A stretch of 64,000 nucleotides of DNA. It comes from Candidatus Geocrenenecus dongiae (GTDB taxonomy: Archaea; Thermoproteota; Nitrososphaeria_A; Caldarchaeales; Wolframiiraptoraceae). This document shows positions 59,412 through 64,000 of the stretch, in pieces. The stretch lies in contig JALNLN010000007.1 of the NCBI GenBank assembly GCA_023267855.1, forward strand, positions 1 to 64,000, read 5' to 3'. How positions within the stretch are numbered: position 1 is the stretch's first letter; every line of letters begins with the position of its first letter. The translations under genes were made by a program, and so were the position numbers. The notes below the pieces were generated by a model. That model worked only from the letters and a program-made list of their open reading frames with translations. It was not told the origin of the DNA and made no database searches.

Positions 59412-61496
59412 TTACAGTGGTTGTATTAGTTCGAGTACGTGTTTTACTGGTAGATGTTTCGAGAGGTTGCTGAATTGTATGTAGCATGCTGTACATTCTG
59501 TTACTATCATTTCTCCTCTAAGCTTCTCGTACATGTCTAGAGTCCATTTACCGATCTCTATACCAATATCGTATCCATGACCATTCTTCTTCATCCCCCA
59601 GGTACCTGCCAAACCACAGCAACCAGCATTCCTAAACATGACGTTAGCATTAAGTTTTTCAATAAAATCTATTACAGGTATGGATCCGTTCTCCATTAAT
59701 GTGTGACATGGTTTATGATAAATCAAACTCATGTTGTCAAGTTTCTTAACAATATTCTCTAATTCACTCCATCCAATAGTTTTCAGTAGACTATAAAAGG
59801 TATACGTATTCTCGGAGACTTTTATTGATTCACGTGTTTGTAGAATTTTCGGATAATATCTTGAAATACAGAGGTAAGATGTAGGTTCAAGGGTAACTAC
59901 TTTGTACCCTCTATCTACAAGTTTATACAAACTACTTACATTATATAACGCTACTTCTCTTGCCTCATTTATGAAACCATTTTGAATGAGAGGCATCCCG
60001 CTACTCTTCTGTTTGGGTAGAATTATCTTGAATCCCAGTTTAGATAAGATATCAACTGCTTTGAGAGCGAGTTCAGGTAGAAAGTAGTATAGCATAGAGT
60101 CTGTAAATAATGCTATCTTCCCCCTCTCACCTCCACCTATTTCTTTAAATATTTCTCCAAGACTTTTAGAAGAAAATCTTGGTAAAGAGATTCTTCTATC
60201 TATTCCAACGTATTCTTCAATAAGCTTCTTGAATAATCTTTGATTCATTATAGTGTTTGAGAATGATGGTAGCTTGCTTCCAAGATCTATTAACTTCTCA
60301 TATCTCTTTATCTTTCTATTTATGCTAGGATAACCATAGGCTTCACCATACATTTTCTTTACAAGTATGTTGAGGTATGGTAGATCAATATCTACGGGGC
60401 ATTCTTCTTTACATAATCCACATATGTTACATAGTTGAGCGAATTCCGTATTTTTCAAGCCATGTGTTATCATAGTCCAAGGTATACCCATGGGGCCACT
60501 GTATATGTATCCAAAGACGTGGCCGCCCAGCATATTGTATGGGGGGCAGACCTCGAGGCATGAAGCACATCTTATACAGTATAATGCTTCTCTAAAATCT
60601 TCATCTCTTCTAGCATTCATTCTACCATTATCTATTAGTATGTAGATTGTTTTACGAATCTTTTTCATACCGTCTTTAGGATATGCAAGAGAGGAGGGAA
60701 CGTTAAACGATACATAAGAACTTAAACGTTGCCCCGTGGCCTTCCTACAAAGTACTTTCAAAATTCTTAGTGCATCTTTGGTTGATGGTACAATTTTCTC
60801 TACGCCAGCTATAACAACATGTATGGGAGCGAATGCTAATGATAATCTATCGTTTCCCTCATTTGTTACCAGTACTATAGCGCCGTTCTCCGCTATAATG
60901 AGATTTGCTCCAGTAATTACCATATCTGCTCTTTGATACTTTTCTCTAAACTCTCTCCTAACTTCTAGAACTATTTCTCTAGGATCTGGTAGAATTTTTC
61001 TTCCATAATATTTGGAGAGTATCTCAGCTACCTCATACCTCGTCATGTGGAGTGCTGGTCCTAAAATGTGTGAAGGCTTCTGTCCCGCAAGCTGTATTAG
61101 TCTTTCTCCAAGATCCGTTTCGATAACTTCTATTCCTTCAGATTCCAGAAACTTATTTAATTCTATTTCTTCCGTAGTTAAAGACTTCGATTTAACGATA
61201 AGCTTAACGTTATTCTCTTTACATATCTTGATAACGATCTTGGATGCTTCAACTCCGTCTCTAGCTATGTATAATTCTGCTCCTTTTTCTTCTAGTACTC
61301 TCTTTAATCTTTCAATATTCTCTTCAAGTTCTTGGATTGCTTTCTCTCTAATACTTCTAACGTTCCTTAAATCTTCCATGCTTATCTCTGGAAGAACTTT
61401 TTCTTTTCTCTCCTTCTTCCTAAGACTACTCTGTAAGATAGGCCACTTCCCTCTAAATGATGAAAGTTTTTCTAAAACTCTCTCTTCCAGCTTCAT
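59412..61496 (-). CDS. LutB-LutA-like fusion: LUD domain, two [4Fe-4S], C-terminal CCG domain
   Basis: LUD-like N-half (GANLIIAENGAIVLVTNEGNDRL), CIRCASCLEVCPPYNMLGG, CNICGLCKEECPVDIDLP, HKPCHT...AGCCGLAGTWGMK...CTACYIQF. Confidence 0.9.
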   Translation of the reverse strand: MKLEERVLEKLSSFRGKWPILQSSLRKKERKEKVLPEISMEDLRNVRSIREKAIQELEENIERLKRVLEEKGAELYIARDGVEASKIVIKICKENNVKLIVKSKSLTTEEIELNKFLESEGIEVIETDLGERLIQLAGQKPSHILGPALHMTRYEVAEILSKYYGRKILPDPREIVLEVRREFREKYQRADMVITGANLIIAENGAIVLVTNEGNDRLSLAFAPIHVVIAGVEKIVPSTKDALRILKVLCRKATGQRLSSYVSFNVPSSLAYPKDGMKKIRKTIYILIDNGRMNARRDEDFREALYCIRCASCLEVCPPYNMLGGHVFGYIYSGPMGIPWTMITHGLKNTEFAQLCNICGLCKEECPVDIDLPYLNILVKKMYGEAYGYPSINRKIKRYEKLIDLGSKLPSFSNTIMNQRLFKKLIEEYVGIDRRISLPRFSSKSLGEIFKEIGGGERGKIALFTDSMLYYFLPELALKAVDILSKLGFKIILPKQKSSGMPLIQNGFINEAREVALYNVSSLYKLVDRGYKVVTLEPTSYLCISRYYPKILQTRESIKVSENTYTFYSLLKTIGWSELENIVKKLDNMSLIYHKPCHTLMENGSIPVIDFIEKLNANVMFRNAGCCGLAGTWGMKKNGHGYDIGIEIGKWTLDMYEKLRGEMIVTECTACYIQFSNLSKHLPVKHVLELIQPL

Positions 61497-62053
61497 CTAG
61501 CCTCCTCCAGTACGAATACATAGAGTACTCTAGGACCGTGTACACCTCTAATTATCTCACCTTCAATATCTGCAGTACTACTTGAACCTGTAATTAGTAA
61601 TAATGATTCTCCTCTCTCCAAAATATTTTCTACAGATAGTTTTTCAAGATCTTCTAGATCATATATGATTCTATCCTTAGAGATTATTGAAATATGTTTT
61701 TCAGGGAAATATAATGAAACTTCTTCTATACTGGAAGAAGCTTTATACACCAGTGTACCTGTATTTGCTAAACCATACTCTGGGAAGCCTATCGAGAGTT
61801 CTATATCTGAGAAAGGTTCTAGAAGATCTGGAACCATGATCCTGAACTTCAACCCATCTTTAAGCATTTTCTTAATTAGTTCTCTACGATAATCTGTACC
61901 GTTTCCAACGATAGGTATAGGTGTCTCCACGTTCTCAACCAAACCTTTAAGATTATCATACAACTCGTCTACGTTTTTACATAAATGTGTGTCTACATCT
62001 ATTTCTCTTAATCTTGTTACAAAAAGTTTTAAGAAATCTCTATTCTCTAACAA
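61493..62053 (-). CDS. LutC-like LUD-domain protein
   Basis: FPEYGLANTGTLVYKASSSIEEVSLYFPEKHISII, LLLITGSSSTADIEGEIIRGVHGPRVLYVFVLE. Confidence 0.88.
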   Translation of the reverse strand: MLENRDFLKLFVTRLREIDVDTHLCKNVDELYDNLKGLVENVETPIPIVGNGTDYRRELIKKMLKDGLKFRIMVPDLLEPFSDIELSIGFPEYGLANTGTLVYKASSSIEEVSLYFPEKHISIISKDRIIYDLEDLEKLSVENILERGESLLLITGSSSTADIEGEIIRGVHGPRVLYVFVLEEAR

Positions 62054-62119
62054 TTAACGCCACTTCCTACATTAAGTATGCTGGAAATAAATTTATCTCA
62101 TTAACAATTCTAGGGAATT

Positions 62120-62383
62120 CTATTTACTTGTTCCTCCAATAGTTGTCTTAACATAGTAGGCTACACATTTCCTATTCTCCAGTATGTGTATTATTAGTAC
62201 TACGGTGAGTATTATTGATAAGTTCATGTGTATGTCTCTCCAATCATCTTTTCTGAATCCTAGGATTTCTATTCTTCCAGATTGGGGTCCTTTCGGCCAT
62301 AAGTATAGTAGTACGCCTGTAAACATTACGAGTATACTGAGTATAACCATTACGTAAAAGATTACAGCTCTAGTGGTCAACAT
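62120..62383 (-). CDS. DUF4405-like small membrane protein
   Basis: Two TM segments; DIHMNLSIILTVVLIIHIL with spaced histidines. Confidence 0.65.
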   Translation of the reverse strand: MLTTRAVIFYVMVILSILVMFTGVLLYLWPKGPQSGRIEILGFRKDDWRDIHMNLSIILTVVLIIHILENRKCVAYYVKTTIGGTSK

Positions 62384-62421
62384 AGAGAAAGTTATATTTA
62401 TGTTATTAAAAAATTTTTACT

Positions 62422-63633
62422 TTAGATTGCTTCTCTCCTGTAAAGGATTGAGAGGATTATCGGTGCAATTATAGATGTCAACATTACCATTCCAATAGAT
62501 TCTACATATATATTTTGATCTATCACCATTTCTTTTAAAGCTAGAGCTGCTATAACCAATCCAAGTTCACCTCTTGGAACCATTCCTACTCCAAGTCTAA
62601 CACTTTTCATTATATTCTTCAATTTTGGGAGCGCAGCAATAAAGGAGCCAGCGAATTTTGAGATAAAAGCCATGGCGGTGAAGAGGAGTGTTCCAAAGAC
62701 CACATGTCCTCCAACAACCGTAATATTCATTTTTGCACCTACAACTGTGAAGAATAGGGGGCTGAATATCTGGTTCAAATGTCTTACGAAATCTTTTACT
62801 CTTACAAGTGCTCTAGATTCAGCTATTGCTAATCCAGCTGCATATGATCCTATAATTGGAGATAAGCCGAGACCTGCAGCTATAGCCGACATTATGAATG
62901 CAATACCTACCGCTGCGGCCTCCACAGCACCTTCAGCTTTAATCAACATTACATGTTCTAGAAATCTTGGAACAAAGTAAGCTCCAATCCCAAGCATTAA
63001 AAGCCATATAATAAAGAATATTGAGACTGTTTCTAGAGCCGTAAATATGTTTAATCCTTGTCCAGGTTTTTCTATTGCAGAAGATATTACAGCTAGTACT
63101 GAAACTCCTATGACATCATCAATAACTGCAGCATTAACTAGTAATTCTCCCTCGATTGTTTTTAATGCATCGAAGTCTTCTAGAACTCTAGTAGTTATAG
63201 CGAGGCTTGTAGCAACCATTATCGATCCAATCATGGATGCTGTTTCCTGAGAATATCCAAGCCACATAGATAGATAATATCCACCTATGAATGGTAGTAA
63301 TGCTCCAAGCGAAGCTATGAGGAATGACCATACACCTGTTTTCCTTAAGCTGGTCATTCCCATCTCTAATCCAGATGAAAACAGTATCATTATTGCTCCA
63401 ATTTCTGCGAAAGCATCAACATACTCATTCAACACCACTAAAGGTTCCTTAAAGATTATTATGGATCCGCCTAGAAGAGTAGGTGATAGAAGGAGCCCAG
63501 CTAGAAGCTCACCTACAATAGGAGGCAGCTTAAAATTTGAGAATATTCCTCCAAATATTTTTGCAAAGAATACCAATACACTTATACTTACAATAGCTCT
63601 AAGTATAGGTTCCATGACTACTCCGCTAACCAA
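62422..63633 (-). CDS. CPA2/Kef-type cation:proton antiporter
   Basis: ~12 TM; PPIVGELLAGLLLSPTLLGG, NAAVIDDVIGVSVLAV, GSYAAGLAIAES, GMVPRGELGLVIAALAL. Confidence 0.93.
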   Translation of the reverse strand: MVSGVVMEPILRAIVSISVLVFFAKIFGGIFSNFKLPPIVGELLAGLLLSPTLLGGSIIIFKEPLVVLNEYVDAFAEIGAIMILFSSGLEMGMTSLRKTGVWSFLIASLGALLPFIGGYYLSMWLGYSQETASMIGSIMVATSLAITTRVLEDFDALKTIEGELLVNAAVIDDVIGVSVLAVISSAIEKPGQGLNIFTALETVSIFFIIWLLMLGIGAYFVPRFLEHVMLIKAEGAVEAAAVGIAFIMSAIAAGLGLSPIIGSYAAGLAIAESRALVRVKDFVRHLNQIFSPLFFTVVGAKMNITVVGGHVVFGTLLFTAMAFISKFAGSFIAALPKLKNIMKSVRLGVGMVPRGELGLVIAALALKEMVIDQNIYVESIGMVMLTSIIAPIILSILYRREAI

Positions 63634-63742
63634 TATACATAAGTTAGTTTTGAAAAACTTTTCTTAGAACAAGCTCATTCCAGTGTACGGTCTATCTGAA
63701 TTTGAGAAAGATACTTTAAGTATCTTTAGAATTTTATTAGAT

Positions 63743-64000
63743 GTGTGCCCATCTAGAAAGATAGAAGCAGTAGTCTTTGATATAGATGGTACCCTCTATA
63801 GATCTGAAAGTTACGAAATACATTTAAGAGATGAGATTTACAAGCTTGTCGCAGAAGTATTAGGTTTAGAATTGGATAAAGCTGTAGAGAAGCTTGAAAG
63901 TATAAAGAAGGTTACGAGAACAGTTACTTTAAGTATAGAGTTGATGGGCATAGATAGAAGAGAATTTTATGATAAGCTTTCTAGAAAGGTGGATCCACGT
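63743..64000 (+). CDS. HAD-superfamily hydrolase, 3'-truncated by window edge
   Basis: Probable GTG start; CPSRKIEAVVFDIDGTLYRSESYEIH with DxDGTL motif I. Confidence 0.82.
   Translation, partial: MCPSRKIEAVVFDIDGTLYRSESYEIHLRDEIYKLVAEVLGLELDKAVEKLESIKKVTRTVTLSIELMGIDRREFYDKLSRKVDPR

Noticed and set aside
1-64000. CRISPR arrays, transposons, integrases, toxin-antitoxin or phage defence loci
   Set aside because: Looked for regular direct repeats and mobile or defence-gene motifs; none seen by eye.

Overview
Low-GC archaeal chromosome segment. TACK-type affinity is inferred from a CdvB/ESCRT-III homologue, a histone-fold protein, an archaeal-type RPA, Mre11-Rad50 and HerA-NurA. Coding density is high. 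I see no rRNA, tRNA, CRISPR array, transposase or prophage. Main blocks: (i) a visibly GC-richer UV/DNA-repair island (Fpg/Nei-like glycosylase, DUF523-DUF1722, UvsE, photolyase) at ~0.7-4.8 kb; (ii) stomatin/NfeD, AKR, phosphohexomutase, HtpX and MFS genes; (iii) rad50/mre11 and, separately, herA/nurA; (iv) a molybdenum hydroxylase, MoaE/MoaD, Sua5 and GlmS; (v) an amino-acid metabolism block with GcvT/PB/PA, TPI, IorAB, a polar amino-acid ABC transporter and GDH; (vi) an overlapping operon hdrA-hdrC-hdrB-frhB-like-GXGXG-GltS(FMN) without a glutaminase domain; (vii) RPA, PduO, a LutAB fusion, LutC and a CPA2 antiporter. Strongest observations: two tandem C/D-box sRNA candidates between 9.96 and 10.16 kb (one guide appears to match the GTPase-associated centre of 23S rRNA), the Hdr/glutamate-synthase-like operon, a HisB-fold protein lacking the catalytic histidines, and a Nei-family glycosylase that probably starts MVEGP (Val2 instead of Pro2). 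All assignments were made by eye from sequence motifs; no searches were run.
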